From: Pogonophryne albipinna
Lineage: Eukaryota > Chordata > Actinopteri > Perciformes > Artedidraconidae
Direction: 5' to 3'
NCBI GenBank assembly: GCA_028583405.1
Contig: JAPTMU010000167.1
Span: 62,001-126,000, forward strand
Length of the DNA: 64,000 nt
Made by a program: the position numbers and the translations under genes. Shown here one piece after another: positions 1 to 12,684 of the stretch (positions are counted from its first letter, which is position 1; every line of letters begins with the position of its first letter). A model generated the notes under the pieces. The model was not told the DNA's origin, did not search any database, and worked only from the letters and a program-made list of their open reading frames with translations.

Positions 1-2440
1 TGCAGGCTCTCTGATATGCCAGTCATGGATGAGACAGTTAGAGACTTAAAAGTGTCTGAAAGTAGCTCAGAGTCAGCCTCAGTCTGCAGCCAGGCAGGTG
101 CAGGTTTTCCTGACAAGCCTCTTAAAACACAAAATCTTGTTAATTCACGATGTAAGTCTGTTTGCCGCACAGTTCTGAACCACAACTAGGAGCTCAGCGC
201 CTTCCGAAGGTATGACAAGTTAAGCTGGAAAGTCTTCACAAGGAACATTACCTGTGTGTGACCTCAAAGATTATTCAGACATTCATTTTTGGATGTGTCA
301 TTGTCTGCTTTTAATTAGGTGCATAACGACACAGGGACTAAGGTTATGGTGTGAATGATCAGCTCTGTTATGAGTCCTTTAGGCCATGTTTAATGACTCA
401 TAAAAAAACGATGGCTTTTATTAATCGCTTCCATTTTCATGTCTTCACATTTTCGTGAAACATATACCAATTAAATTACCAAAGAAAACACCACAGTGAG
501 TCTTTGGTTTTGCCCTTGATGTTTTTCTTATCAAAAAATTAAGCAGAAATAATACAATAACCTGAACCGTGTCTAGTTTTTAACTTGAATTTCACACGCT
601 TTCCTCTGCAGTACATCCTCAAAGTTGTAGAAAATAGAGACCTAACAGCAAAATGTACTTTTTATCTGTTCAACACCCATTTTTGTTAAATTGGAACAAC
701 AATGTACACCATGTATCTGTGTATGTGTATTACTGTATCCCATATCGATTTGAAAATACTATTTATAAAAGAAACAAATGCAGTTGCGTGCTTGTATTTT
801 ATATATGCCTTCCAACATGTATTCTTTACTCAATTCCACCCAAGATGCAGCTCCCCTCTCTCCACCAAGGGTATTTCTTAACTGTATCACAGCTGCCCCC
901 ACCATGAGTTATGGCGCTCCGTGATTCATTGAGCGATTCTGATGAGGTTATGAGCGAGCCAAGGACAAAGTTATCTCTCCTCTGCCCAACAGAAACACCA
1001 AGTTTATTAGCCTTCAAAGCAATAGACCTCTTTTTTTTAAATCTAATCCTTGGTTCCTGCACCTCAACTAGCCACTTCATATACTACATGCGTTGGCTGG
1101 CAGAATACATAACGTCGAAGGGAGGCGGGGGGGGGGGGGGAGAAAAATGGAAAGAGGAAAAATCCATTACACTGCTGCCTTGACTCATTGAGCCTATATA
1201 GTGTAATTCATCCTGAAGCTTGTTCATCTCGAAATGGCCCTATTTACAGACTTCCATTACAACAATAAGAGGAAAGAGAGAGAGAGGGCAGCTGTGTGAG
1301 TGTGTGTGTGTGGATCATGTCCAGGGTGTGTAATTGAATAACGGACTCCTCCATCCTCCATTATTCCACCTGAACCAGAGAGGAGGAGGAGGAATCTTAC
1401 ATGGGATGGATGGACAGAAATAATGGCATGTTTCCAATCAGTATCCTAACGTAGCAACTTGTAGTTATGCTTTTGTAGCAGCTGTTACACAAAAGCCACT
1501 ACTATCAGTAGGTCCTAACAGTCCTTCATGCTTGTTGACAAACGATAGATTTATTTTCAGTAGTGGAGCTGGTATGGTAGAGTTTTGCTTCAATTGTACA
1601 CTCCTGCATGGAGTCTCTTCTATAATGATACCCCTTGCCAACCTTTACCCCTTAGGTCACAATTACTGTGCGCTGTCCACTCTCGGTACACTCACATCTG
1701 GTTGATATCTTTTTTCTGTGGCCTGGGTTGAAGGTTCCTTCAGGAGAGAGTGAGGAAGTTCAATTTGAGTATGAAGTGTAAGTGCTTTGTTTTTTTTCCC
1801 AGGCTCATACTTGTATTCCTTCTGATTGGCTTTTGCTTTTTTCTTCAGGTTATAGCCTAGTGCTAAGGTGAACAAACATGATCCTACTGTCTGGGACTAG
1901 TTGTTTTTCAACTATTCATGTTATAGTCATATTGGATACGATTACCTGTCTTTTCTTTGATTGTCTTGATGTGTAAAAATCATCTTGACCGACCTCTCCA
2001 TTGGACAAAACATGTAAATGAAACCTTGTTTGGCATTCCTTTAGTAAAACGTCTTGTTACCTATCAGCAGACATATGCACCTGGACCCATTTATTTGCAG
2101 TAAGCTAATAGCTGTAGGACGTTTTATGGGCCTGGCTTATTTATCAGTCTAGTTTAGATTCATGCCAGTCTTGTAAAGCCAGATGTCTGGTTGCACCATT
2201 TTCATCGTGCTACAAGAAGACAAAAAATGCTCCGTCTTGTTTGTATTGCTTTGAACCACAATCATGTTGGGCTTTGCAAAGTACAGAAACATTTTTCATT
2301 TGTGAATCTCAGTGTTTATGTATTGTGTTATTAAATTGAAGCAATAACATTTAGAATGTCTTATGTTTAAATTTGAATTGACAAAAAAGTTTGTCTTTTA
2401 TAACAGCAGTCGGTATTTGCGGCAAAAACGTGATCAGGGC
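1..2440. other. Non-coding DNA, no recognised gene
   Basis: I see no exon, RNA gene or well-bounded transposon here. Visible simple sequence includes a 14-base G run at 1127-1140 and a short (GT)n near 1297-1313. Short open frames on both strands lack recognisable domains and are probably chance. Presumably intergenic or intronic. Confidence 0.6.
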
Positions 2441-2448
2441 GCCTCTAG

Positions 2449-3108
2449 TAGGGATGGGTATCGTTTGAAATGTATCGATTCCGATTCCGGTTCTGCTTAC
2501 CGATTCCGGTTCTGCTTATCGATTCCGGTTCTGCTTATCGATTCCGGTTCTTATCGATTCCCCGTTTCGATTCCAAAATTGTAAAAGAAAGAGGTCAAAT
2601 GTTTAGATAACAAAAATATCTTTATTCTTTTAAGCTTTTACTGACATTTTTACAAATAAAAAATATGCATGCAATACAAATGTATTGCACAATAGCTTTA
2701 TTTGAACTGAAAGCTATTAACAGGCATTACACTGTGCCTTTTCTTTTTCTTTTTTAGTGTAGTGGAGCCTCACTTTAGAGCGTTTACCCATCTTTGGTGG
2801 TATGATGTGACTGAGCTCGTGAACTGTCTACGGGAGGGCGGGGGGAGCCTCGCTGCGGGGCAACTGTGGACCTCTGTCGCCTGTCAGCGCAACTTACATG
2901 ATGCCGTTTAAAAAAATAAATAAGGGCGTTGCCGGCCGCAGCGTACCGAGCCGGCCGTCAACGGCCCGCTGACGAACGGCCATTCTGTGATTCTCCAGAA
3001 TTAGGAACCGTTAAGCAAAACTTAAATTGTGTATTTTGTACGGGTACCCGGTACCCGGCATTTTCTTATCGGTTCTCATCTGGAACCGGGTTTCGGTTCC
3101 CAACCCTA
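2449..3108. mobile_element. hAT element, TAGGGATGGGTA termini
   Basis: A 660-bp element begins TAGGGATGGGTATCG and ends CGGTTCCCAACCCTA. It is bounded by a perfect 8-bp direct duplication, GCCTCTAG, at 2441-2448 and 3109-3116. An 8-bp duplication with short imperfect inverted ends is the hAT hallmark. Near its left end, the stretch 2474-2564 repeats a GATTCCGGTTCTG motif several times. It carries a relic of a BED-finger coding segment on the minus strand, so it looks like a decayed or deletion derivative of an autonomous element. Confidence 0.85.
2720..2791 (-). pseudogene. BED-type zinc finger relic of hAT transposase
   Basis: Read on the minus strand from the ATG at 2791, about 24 codons give MGKRSKVRLHYTKKEKEKAQ followed by CNAC and then two in-frame stops. 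A basic segment, an aromatic-rich stretch and a CxxC pair form the first half of a BED zinc finger, the DNA-binding domain at the N-terminus of many hAT transposases. The second half (HxxxxH) is not readable in frame. Inside the hAT element it is best read as a dead transposase exon. Confidence 0.45.
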
Positions 3109-3116
3109 GCCTCTAG

Positions 3117-5950
3117 TGCAATAGGCTCCATTGGTACAACATAACCCCTTAAAAGAGAAGCATTCATCTGGCTATAGTCAAATTAAGATCATCTGCCATT
3201 CAATTTTCAAGTATGGGAATTGGATGGAAACAAAACAATGTCATTTAAGAACTATGCTGTCAGTGAATTGACCCGTAGCATAGGAAGACAAGTAGACATA
3301 ATTAAAGTGTCACAGCAGGCTGGTTATGCAACAGTTTGCTGACGAGACCGCTACACCATTTGTGATGGAAGGCAAACAGGGCCTGTGTGTATGGATTCAC
3401 ACACATGCCTGCAAACACTTACACACATACAGACAGAGATACACACCAGCCAAACTTATGAGGGGGAAATGAGTTATCACTCCTCATCTATTTCATCACT
3501 GGGATACATTCAGGCTCATCTCATCACATTCACACCAGCATGTGGAAACAACTCACTCCCAGGCACAGTCTCGTTTCACACAGATACTTGTTTGCCCCAG
3601 GACACAGAGCGTCCTCCACTGTCTGTTTATGAACTCATCTGTTTGCTGCAGACAGGCTGGGGCTGAGGACATTTATCGTGTGTTGGGCCACCTATTCAAC
3701 ATAATTAATCTACTGTCTAATTTGCCCTCAGCGTTCCCAACGCATCTTGTACTCTTGTACAGGCCTTCCATAACATATTATAAAACTGTCCACCAATCAC
3801 AGACCTCATCTGATTCATTTGCAACCTCTCAGGAGGTTTTGAGTGGTGATTTTTTTCACCTATAAACACACTAAGTTAATGGATGTTGTTTGGTTCAACA
3901 TTTTCTGAAACTGACAATGAACTGTAGCAGACAATAACCATCTCAATGTGTCTACAGAGTATACTGAAATAATTGAACAGGAGCCAGACACATTTTCTTA
4001 ACTTGTTTCTGTGCAAGCTCACGCACAAGAAGTTACATGTGGACGTGTATTTGTGTGTTTTTGTATCAATGTGTAAGGTTTGTGTGACTCCAACCACAGA
4101 AACCTTCACTTTTCACCCTGATGAGAGCCAGGAATCAATAATGCATCAGCCAACAAATGGGTGACTGTTCCTCCTATCATTTGTTGCCTCTCCTCATCAT
4201 TTCCCCAGCCAAAGTATTAGAAAACAAAGGTGAAACGGGGAGACAGAATGAAGGAGGACAGAAATAAAGAGAGTGGATGAGTTCTCCAAGGCTACTTCTT
4301 CAGAGGCTCAAATAGAAATCGAGTTTTACTCTTTATTTTTGGAATCAGAAATCAGTATTAGTGGTGGGAGAATGGAATGAATCATTATTCATTGTGAATG
4401 TGGTTTTGAATATCTTACTGCTATTTAATTTGTGCAGTTATACAGCTTTCCCTTTGAATATGTTCACGAGCAATATGTCAGCAGTGGCATTGCCTTATTT
4501 ATTTTATTGATGCTTAAAAATCATTCATGTTAGGTACAACGATAGAAGGACACTTACAAGGAAAACTCACACTTATTATACAAGTTATGACATTTTAGAA
4601 GGATCTAGCACTGCCCACTGTGGGAAATGGCTTTGCTGTTAAGAACAGGTGTCTCACGAGGATGGTAAAGTCACACATCCATGATGTCAAACACTAGCTA
4701 TCCCTCAGGAAATCATGGTATATATTCAAACATGCCATACACCCACATGCAGGAAGTGTAGCCCTTTGTAGTAACATAGGCCGAGTATAAAGGAATTTGA
4801 AGGTAGGTATCGAGGTATCATCCACAGCCAACTCTCTGACAGCTCTACAATCCTCACTCCGTCTTTATGATATGATAGGAATGCCACAACGTTTCTTAAC
4901 ATTTATTCCGTGTAGCTTCATAGAAGATGGGGATGTCCTGATTTAAATCTCAAAGAGCTGTATCTTGGTGTTCAAGGCATTTTTTTACTTGTCGTTATGG
5001 GCTATATTTCTCTATATTGAGACTATAATATGCAATCCTTTCTTTTACATCAGCCTACTTAATAACCCTGTCCCACATTGACAACAAGAATAAATGAAAA
5101 AAAACACTTAGAAATGCATAGATTGCAATTTTCTTGATCCATTCCAATTTTTTGGTGTGCAAACATCTCCTTCAAACCACTCAAGTTCCTCGAAACATTG
5201 TAAATTAGGATTACACTTGAACACAACTGCCTGATACAAATGTTTACTGAATTCAACACATCACGATGTTTCTCCATGCGACCTCTGTTAACAGCAGCTG
5301 TTAGCTCTGTTATTTAGCAGAGCTTTGCTTGGGAGCGACCCAGTGCTCCCGAGCAGACAACCGGGTCAACGTGATTACTCTGAGCAGCATGCAGAGGAAT
5401 TCATTACAACATGTTAAGTGGCTGATTAAGTTTGTTGTTCCACATGCTTTAAGGTTGTTCCTCCGCGGCTTCTTTTGGATGTGCGGTCGTCACAAATTGC
5501 ATCCTTGCATGCAGTTTTTTATGTCTTTCTTTCAAAAGCTCTGAAGATCTTCCACATCAACATGCATGTTGTGTATCTGACTGTGACCTTACTGTCTTTA
5601 CTGCAATCATGCGGCATGTGTGTAAATTAGACTGGCAGAAAATCCTAACTATGAGTCTGTATTTAATTTGTAAAGCCTGTGTAGTTCCCCTTAAAGTTGT
5701 GAAACATTTTACTAAAACAAATTATATTTGAGTTAAGATTTAAAAATAAAATGGAGTCTTGAGCTGTAGCACTTGATTTCATGTTTTCCCCCCATTAGTT
5801 AGTTTAACTGTAATTAGATATGATTGATACCATGATGCTATTTAAAATTAATATGGGAAGTGCTGCATACATAAGCTGTTACCACTTGCTGTGCTAATAA
5901 GCATTTCTTCACATTTCCTTAAATGTATAAATGTAACTCAAAAGCCAACA
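3117..5950. other. Non-coding DNA, no recognised gene
   Basis: AT-rich DNA with small CA-rich patches (around 3395-3450). Open frames up to 107 codons (3542-3865) show no recognisable domain, splice context or codon pattern that I can defend. Confidence 0.6.
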
Positions 5951-6781
5951 TATTTGTGACCTGCTGCTCCATCGAAATCAGTCGCATTGACCCGAAGACA
6001 CATTTTCAATTGTATACACTGTTGGAAAGAGGAGATTCCTAGCTTTCTAATGATATCAGAATTGTTGTTGTACTCCAAATAGTAAGCGGAATATGTCCCA
6101 TTATATAATGACTGTCACAGAGTCATCAATTTGCGAAAAAGGCCTTTAAAGTTTCCTCTTCTCTGGATCGATCTGATTGATTATTAGCGGAGCAAATGAT
6201 CAAAGGAGAACGGAGGGAACATATTTTCGTTTGGATTACTGGTCTGGGGGAAGCTCGCGAGTGTGTGTGTGTATGTATGTGTGTGTGTTTGTATGTGTGT
6301 GTGTTTTGTGTTTTTTCCCCCGGGAAAACACTCGGCTGTTATCATGCCTGCTGTGACGTCAAGTTACTCCGTTCTCCTGCTTCCCGTAATTATGCCGTTA
6401 CAAGCTTCAAAGTTGTATTTATCATCTGAATTTGCCGAAAACAAGTTTAATATTCTGAAAGCCAAGACTTTGTTTAATTGAAATCAGATGAAAACAAACT
6501 GTAATTGACCCTGCCGTGTCATCTATGATTACTATACGCCTTACATTCATAATTTCAGCCGGAGGGAGGGGGAGCGGCGCTGCGGAACAGCAGAGTGGCG
6601 AGTGAGAGCTGTCATCTTCCCTTTACAAGCTTCAAAAATGTATTTATCTTGTGATTTTGGAAATAACTCAAAGAAACAAAACACCGAACCCCGAAAAACT
6701 ATTTTTTTACGCAAATCCACGTTTATTTTGAAATGAGCCGTTGCGATATCCGACTGATTTTGATAGAGCGTGTCACATTTG
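5951..6781. mobile_element. Degenerate inverted-repeat DNA element
   Basis: The left end reads TTTGTGACCTGCTGCTCCAT then CGAAATCAGTCG. The right end carries the diverged reverse complement, CGACTGATTTTGATAGAGCG then TGTCACA. A CAAGCTTCAAA..TGTATTTATC segment also occurs twice as a direct internal repeat (about 6400-6425 and 6626-6650). A (GT)n-rich patch lies at 6260-6310. I could not identify a target duplication or a coding remnant, so the family is unassigned. Confidence 0.5.
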
Positions 6782-7314
6782 ATGAATGCATCAATTTTGA
6801 AGATGCTTTTCTAATTGTTGTGTTGGTAAAGCTCAATACACTGTCACACCTGCACTTGAAGGTATTTTCTTTCATAAAATGAAAGAAAGATAACAGAAAG
6901 ATGTGACTGCGCTGACAATTTACAAAATGAGAGTCCGCCAATGTATAACCACACTTATCAGACTGTTAAAATGAAGAACATTCTTGTCAGAAAACTTCAA
7001 AAAAGCTGAGCAACAGGCCCCATATTGATTGGCTCCAAATGTGGGTTGTTAATCTGCCTCTAGCTTTACTAACTTCCATGTTATAGCAAACCCAAATGGC
7101 TATCCAAGATTCAACATTATTTGAATGAACGTTAATAAAGGCTTCTTTTGTATCCTCAGAATGGGAGCTAAAAGGACGTGCTCAGGCAGGGGTCAAGGTT
7201 TTACTTGGTTTCAAAGGAGCACAGTGGTCCACTTGTTTGATTTGAACTTAAATCATATTTCACTGAGTGAGGCAGGGAGCCTGATCTCTACTTAACCTCT
7301 CCAATCACTCGCAC
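6782..7314. other. Non-coding DNA, nothing recognised
   Basis: No repeat termini, exon or RNA gene could be supported in this stretch. Confidence 0.55.
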
Positions 7315-8463
7315 ATGCCCCTTTCACACCAACGCGTTTTCAGCTCCGGCTCGGAGCTGGAGCTGAAAAGTGCCGGTTTATCCTGTTCACACCGCAGCGG
7401 CGCCGCCTCTTAGCTCCGGAATCCGGTTAACTTCCAGCTCCAAAAAATTGTCGGTCTAGAGGCAAGAGCTTCGGAGCTAAGAGGTGGCGTCGCTTACGTC
7501 TCTCTTACGTCGAGGCGTGCAGGAAACTAAACCCACCTCCCCTGAACATGGGTCGACTGTCATGCCTGCCTACAAGCAGTAGTGCTTATAAACACACTTT
7601 ATAAAGTCAGGCAACAACACTAACCAGGCTTCGTGTGGTTCTGTTTATTTGTACCTTACTTTGACCATCCGTTCACTGTTACTGATCATTGTGGAGAGAG
7701 GCAGACGTTTTGTTTTGTATTAGAGCAGCTATCGGATGGAATCAATACATGGGCTGCACAGGTTGTCGTGTCCGACTATCACAAGTAGAATCATAATAAA
7801 AATACGCCGGTAAAATGTGCCTGTAGAAAACGGTTTATGCCACAATAGGATAGCAATAGCAAGTAGTCAGTTTAGCTTCGGTTGCTATGCTAACATCACC
7901 CATTTTATACCAGAGAAACTTTCATAACAGCGTTGGGATGCCAAACAGCGTCAATTCAGACTGACACACATTCACTTAGGCTAAGGGGAACTGGGGATAT
8001 GTATCAGCTGCTTGTGTGAGTCGGACATTGAATACTTTAGAGCGGCAGCTGCAGTGTGAGCTAACCGGGAGCTAACGGAGGAGAATAAACTCCCGTGGAA
8101 GAGCAGCCAACACTGCAGCAGTCGGTAAATGCTGCAGAAACACATTAATAAACAATGAACCACGGCACTCTGGAGAAAAGCATAAGGTTGGAGAAGTCGT
8201 TATTCAATTTATTCTGGCTTCGTGTGATTAAAAGCAACACGATCATCGACCCGACGCAGTTCCCCGTTGTTGTTGTTGTGAGCGCCGTAATGCCGTTGGG
8301 GAGCAAATCAGCGATGTAAACGGTGACGTCATGACGCAGCAGCAGCGCCACCAGTCGGGTGCTGGGCGGTGTGAACAGAGCGGGAGCAGAAAAGGGAAAC
8401 CGGAGCTGAACCAGAAAAGCTCTAGCTCGGAGCTAGAAAGGGAAAAGCGCTGGTGTGAAAGCC
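7315..8463. mobile_element. DNA transposon with CTTTCACACCA termini
   Basis: The left end (CCTTTCACACCAACGCGTTT, then CTCCGGCTCGGAGCT) is matched in inverted orientation by the right end (AGCTCGGAGCTAG...GCGCTGGTGTGAAAG). The ~1.15 kb between them is GC-richer than the surroundings and has no convincing coding sequence. I could not find a target duplication, so the superfamily is open. The exact ends are uncertain by a few bases. Confidence 0.65.
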
Positions 8464-8795
8464 GCAACAGAGGGAGGTCCTCTGCCATGCTGCACATAGG
8501 CGTCTGTAGCCTTTCAAATCTAGTTCCAACAGTGGCGAACCGTCAGGGCCTTCAAGGTATTCAGAGAATACCCTGGAACACTCCGATAAAACAAACAAAA
8601 AATCGATTTAATGATATAAATAAAATGTATATAAAATGACTAAATGAGAATGGTATCTGTGTTGTTGATCTGTAATATTACAGTGTTACGTTGATTTGTT
8701 TGTCCTTCTCGGACCATGCACTACGCATTTCAGTGGTTTTGTGTTAGAAAAGAAAGCAACCAATCAGATCTTGTTCTGGGTCTCTGGGTAGAATA

Positions 8796-9108
8796 TAGGG
8801 CTGCTCAATTAATCGTATTTTAATCGCAATTACGATTATGGCTTGCAACGATTATGAAAACAACGTAATCGAAATAAAACGATACTTTTTTTATTATTCA
8901 TTTTTATTATTATTATTTTTTTGGTTTTTCAATTGAATTATTCTTAAAGTTCAGGGTAATAAACTGTTAAAAACATACTGTTCACATTTTTTTTCTCCAA
9001 TAAATTGATGTTTTCAAAGTAAATGGATAATCGTTTTTAATAATCGTGATATCAATTATTGACCCAAATTATCGAGATTATGATTTTTGCCATAATCGAG
9101 CATCCCTA
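8796..9108. mobile_element. hAT MITE nested in 8530-9520 (TAGGGCTGCTC family)
   Basis: A 313-bp element begins TAGGGCTGCTCAATTAATCG and ends ATAATCGAGCATCCCTA. Perfect duplications GTAGAATA flank it at 8788-8795 and 9109-9116. It is AT-rich with repeated AATCG/CGATTA motifs and no coding potential. A second, longer member of the family lies at 35033-35474. Its target is the hAT element at 8530-9520, so it inserted later. Confidence 0.88.
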
Positions 9109-9349
9109 GTAGAATATCCTTCAAGATCCTTGATCGAATGCCCTGGCCGTTGCACTGAATGAGAGCGTACGTTTAGACTGACAGTTTGATCAACCAATAA
9201 TATATTGATTTGTAGCCAATGGGCGTATTCTTTCAGAGTTTCCCTCGGTTCCAGGGTGCTCTAGAAGGCCCGCTAGTTACCTGGCTCGAGACAGAGGATA
9301 GATGAATGCGACGAAGCAATTCATGCCGTTTTATTGTTTTTAACGTTGA

Positions 9350-9508
9350 AATGGCAAGTGCAACAGGTGAAGATGAAGTTGTTGCGGAATTGTTGTGAGT
9401 ACCCTTTTCAAGATGACAATTCAGTGAAAAGACGGACATTATAACTCCGGGTCGGCGGCGGTGGCCGGGGGTGTGTGTGTCTACAGAAGGTCCAGTTGTG
9501 ATAGACAC
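9350..9508 (+). pseudogene. hAT (TTF/ZMYM-type) transposase N-terminal relic
   Basis: From the ATG at 9350 the plus strand reads MASATGEDEVVAELL, a stop, VPFSR, a stop, then QFSEKTDIITPGR. The pattern ELL..PFSR..F.EK.DI...GR matches the start of hAT transposases with a TTF-type zinc finger, as I remember the family. Two in-frame stops and truncation at the right terminus mean it cannot make a transposase. It dates the element as a decayed, internally deleted copy. Confidence 0.5.
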
Positions 9509-9528
9509 GGTTCGCCACTGAGTTCCAA

Positions 9529-10586
9529 TGATATACCAGTGGCACTGTCAATCATCCATGAGTAGGTCTGAATGAGTAACTCATGTTGCGCACCTTGCAG
9601 TGTCTCAACTTCATCCATATCCCTCTGTGGGGGTCAGATAGACTTATATGTTTCACTCCTCCATCGTGCTTTCCCTCTCTCTTTCTCCCTATCTCTCCCT
9701 TTAGTTACCAGAAGGTTCATTTTGCGCAGTTCAGATGCTGCTGCCAGTTGTTGAGTCTGACTGCTTTAACGTATCAAAGGTGCTGTGCAGGAAGAAAGCT
9801 CCTCATTATGCCAACGACCACCATCAAGCAACTGTACATCTGTAGCGGATGGGAGGGCGATAGAGTCAACACAGTGAAGTTGAATAGCAGATTTAAAAAA
9901 TAGGACTAATCACGTTTGATCATAGTGTGTCCAAAGAACAACTCTTTCACTGTTTTTTAATTGTGCTGGAAAAAGATTTAGGAGAACTTTAGGATCTCCT
10001 ACAACCTTGACAACCGCACTTTGTTTCTTTACCCTTTTCTTGTTTATTTTCAGTCCGTCTATTTTTTCGCCCACATCTTGCGATGGCTTGAAACACGACT
10101 TGAACTTTCTCTGTGTTTTTCTCCCTGCCTCTCTGTTCTTTTGTGCTATCTCCGTTTGTGCTGGGATTCATTAGCAGTGCTCGGCATGAATTTCAAAACT
10201 CATTTTTCTGCACTTTTGAAAACTGAGGAAAAGCAGCAAATAACTTATGTCTATATATAATTACAATCATTTTGCACACTGACAAACATATTTGTTCATG
10301 CACGACACACTCAAAGATGCACATTGACATGAATGAACTCATTTTTAAACAATCTTTTGGTAGGATAATTACATCTGGCATGGTGTAAGTATTTTCACCC
10401 TGACTAACTCAAGTGTCTAATTGAAGCCATGCATGTTATTGTGATTTGTTTATGGTCACATTACATTCATGGTCTGAAATTGTGTAAAGGGTATATGTGT
10501 GTATGCTGGGTAGGTAGCATAGGGCAGTCACGTAGCATTTTAAATTACACCATGACTCAATGTGAGCAATCTGCACACTTACAGTT
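9529..10586. other. Non-coding DNA, no recognised gene
   Basis: Pyrimidine-rich patches (about 9655-9710 and 10020-10150) but no defensible exon, RNA gene or bounded element. Confidence 0.55.
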
Positions 10587-10795
10587 AGGGATGGGTACCG
10601 AGCCCCGGTATTAAACGGGCCCCGGGGATGAATTATTAAAGACAGTGGTACCGTTAAGCTCCGACGTTATCGGTCTTTTTATCGGTACTGGAGACTTGTC
10701 AAAAATATGTCATATGTATTATTGCTACTCAAACATTATATTGCAGTTTTAGTGTCACAAACTCCGTTTCTAATATGCAAAAACCCTAACCCGGG
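10587..10795. mobile_element. Partial hAT-like element, one end only
   Basis: The left end, TAGGGATGGGTACCGAGCCC followed by CGGTATTAAAC, resembles the terminus of the element at 2449-3108, with GGTACCG motifs inside. No matching right terminus or target duplication was found. The sequence runs into AACCCTAACCC and a G run near 10790-10803. Probably a truncated relic, and the right limit is a guess. Confidence 0.4.
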
Positions 10796-10803
10796 GGGGG
10801 GGG

Positions 10804-11788
10804 AGGTGACGTGCCTTTCTGACGTGCAACAACATTAACATTAACCTTTCTGTTGGTCAACGGAGGGAAACTCTGAGGTATAAACATAAGGATATAAGGA
10901 TGACGGTTAATGCAACAGCACCGCCTAATGAGAGAGGAAGGAATGCAAGCGCTAGTATTACAATTCAGCTGTTTATCATATAAATGAAGGGTTGTGTTCA
11001 ACATATGTCACCATTTCCTCGCCAATGCCAGGCATTCACATGATTCCACTATGTGTCTCATGCAAGTCTGCCTGCATCTATTTGCTCTGCCAACGTCCCT
11101 TGATTCATTTCATCACCTCTGACATGCTCTGTGAGAGGGAAAAGGTATTTTTCTTGCATTAATTCCTGCTCCTGAAAACACCATTTCATTTCACTTAGAT
11201 ATTTAACTGATTAGGAGCCAGCACAAGTTCAGTGTTTGCATTCTACAACATTCCAATCTCATTTTAAAGTTGATGATGGCAAAAAGGCAAGGCAAAAAGA
11301 CAACAGTTTCAAACAGTACATTCAGTACATTACATTCCCGTGAAACCAGGTTACCTTTAAAGGCTGGTTGCTGTCCAGAATCGATATGCTCAACAAATAT
11401 GAATGAGATCTCCTTGGTGAAATGTATTGTACAGACATTTCTGACCCACAATGGCCGTGCACAGCACAATCATCTGTACATTTTCCACCATTTATCTGGG
11501 TATGGGTTTCAGAAGAGCATGCTAAGCAATGTACTCTATATGTCCTTCTCGCCAATTTCATCCACTATTGCTTCCTGTAAGATCCCAGAACATTTACAGG
11601 CTAGATATTTCCTCCAATCCTACACTTTCATTCTTCCACACTTCCAAGATCCCGACCCTGGTCCTCCAAAATATAAATCTTCATGGACAATTTGAATCCT
11701 GACCTGTCAAGAACCTTTCCCAACCTGAGGTGAATAAATAACTATCAAAAAGAGTAGACCTAAACGAAATATAAGTCAAAGCAGAATA
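10804..11788. other. Non-coding DNA, no recognised gene
   Basis: Contains a 141-codon plus-strand open frame (11270-11695) with an ATG. Its low-complexity composition and lack of any recognised motif make it a likely chance frame. No other feature seen. Confidence 0.5.
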
Positions 11789-11796
11789 GGCTAGAG

Positions 11797-12676
11797 CAGG
11801 GGTTTTCAAAGTGTGGGAAGGTGAGCCTCCCCTCAGAGAACATAAGAACAGCCGTGCCCCCCCCTCCCAATTATTATTTTTATTATTATTATTATTATTA
11901 TTATTGTTGTTGTTGCTATAATGCAGGGGTATTGTTATCCAGTGGAAAGTCCTTACCTACTGGCCTAGTTAAATCAAAGTAGTTACTTTTTTTTGGCTGG
12001 GCAGTATAGTTTTACACTCCGTCTCATTTGACTTTCTCAGGACTTAAAACTGTTTTATGGGGGCAGACCCCCCCCCCCTCCCCCACAAAGAAAAAAAAAT
12101 ATTTACACACGTAAGGTCATCAGCTTAACAGTTTGTTATGCTCATCGAGTCATCCGTGAGCAGAACATCAAGTTGGCATGCCAACAGCTGAATGCGGCGA
12201 TTACCATATTGATCAGCAAAACGCCTTATAAACTTATTAAGATCTACAGCTTTAGTGCGTTTTGATTCAATGCTGAGTACAGCCAAACTTGACAGTCTCT
12301 TCTCTGTCTTAGACCGCAAATACCTAATTTCTTCCGTCTACTTGGGTCTGAATGCTTCTCGTTTTGCACCGTCCTGTTCAAATGAAATCGCCGCCAATCA
12401 TGTTTCCACGCTCGCGCCAGGGGGGGTTACAAGACTTGCGTCTTGTGCTGCATTCACTTGCACTCGGACATTAGGGATTTTCTCTCATAAATGTCCGATG
12501 AGCCACAACTTTTATTTCAAAACAAAGCTTACAACTGGGGTAGCAAGGCTATTTTTCCATCCATGTTGCCGCTCGCATAAAGTTAGCTGAAGTTAACTAG
12601 CTGAAATTCACATTATTTTTTTCTCACGCTGCGCCTCCCCTGAAGCTCTCTGGCCCCCCCACTTTGAAAACCGCTG
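11797..12676 (-). mobile_element. hAT element with transposase C-terminal remnant
   Basis: Ends CAGGGGTTTTCAAAGTGTGG and CCACTTTGAAAACCGCTG are an imperfect inverted pair. Perfect 8-bp duplications GGCTAGAG flank them at 11789-11796 and 12677-12684. The 880-bp body carries a (TTA)n tract (about 11871-11913), C runs, and a minus-strand remnant of a hAT transposase tail. TA at the centre of the duplication fits the Buster-type hAT target preference. Confidence 0.88.
12125..12319 (-). pseudogene. hAT transposase C-terminal (dimerisation region) remnant
   Basis: The 64-codon minus-strand frame includes RSKTEKRLSSLAVLSIESKR then TKAVDLNKFIRRFAD and QYGNRRIQL. A run of LSSL..LSIES.R...VDL...I..FA...NRRI is typical of the extreme C-terminus of hAT transposases, downstream of the dimerisation helix bundle. 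Everything N-terminal is missing from the element, so this is a dead fragment. It is shown as open only from an internal ATG that is not a true start. Confidence 0.55.
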
Positions 12677-12684
12677 GGCTAGAG

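Larger units (their letters stand above)
8530..9520 (+). mobile_element. hAT element with nested MITE
   Basis: Ends are CAGTGGCGAACCGTC and GGTTCGCCACTG, bounded by perfect 8-bp duplications AGTTCCAA at 8522-8529 and 9521-9528. A second hAT MITE sits inside at 8796-9108, so without it the element is ~670 bp. Near the right end is a plus-strand relic of a TTF/ZMYM-type hAT transposase start. This is a non-autonomous deletion derivative. Confidence 0.88.

Noticed and set aside
11270..11695. 141-codon plus-strand open frame
   Set aside because: No recognisable domain, and two other frames overlap on the opposite strand. Likely chance in AT-balanced DNA.
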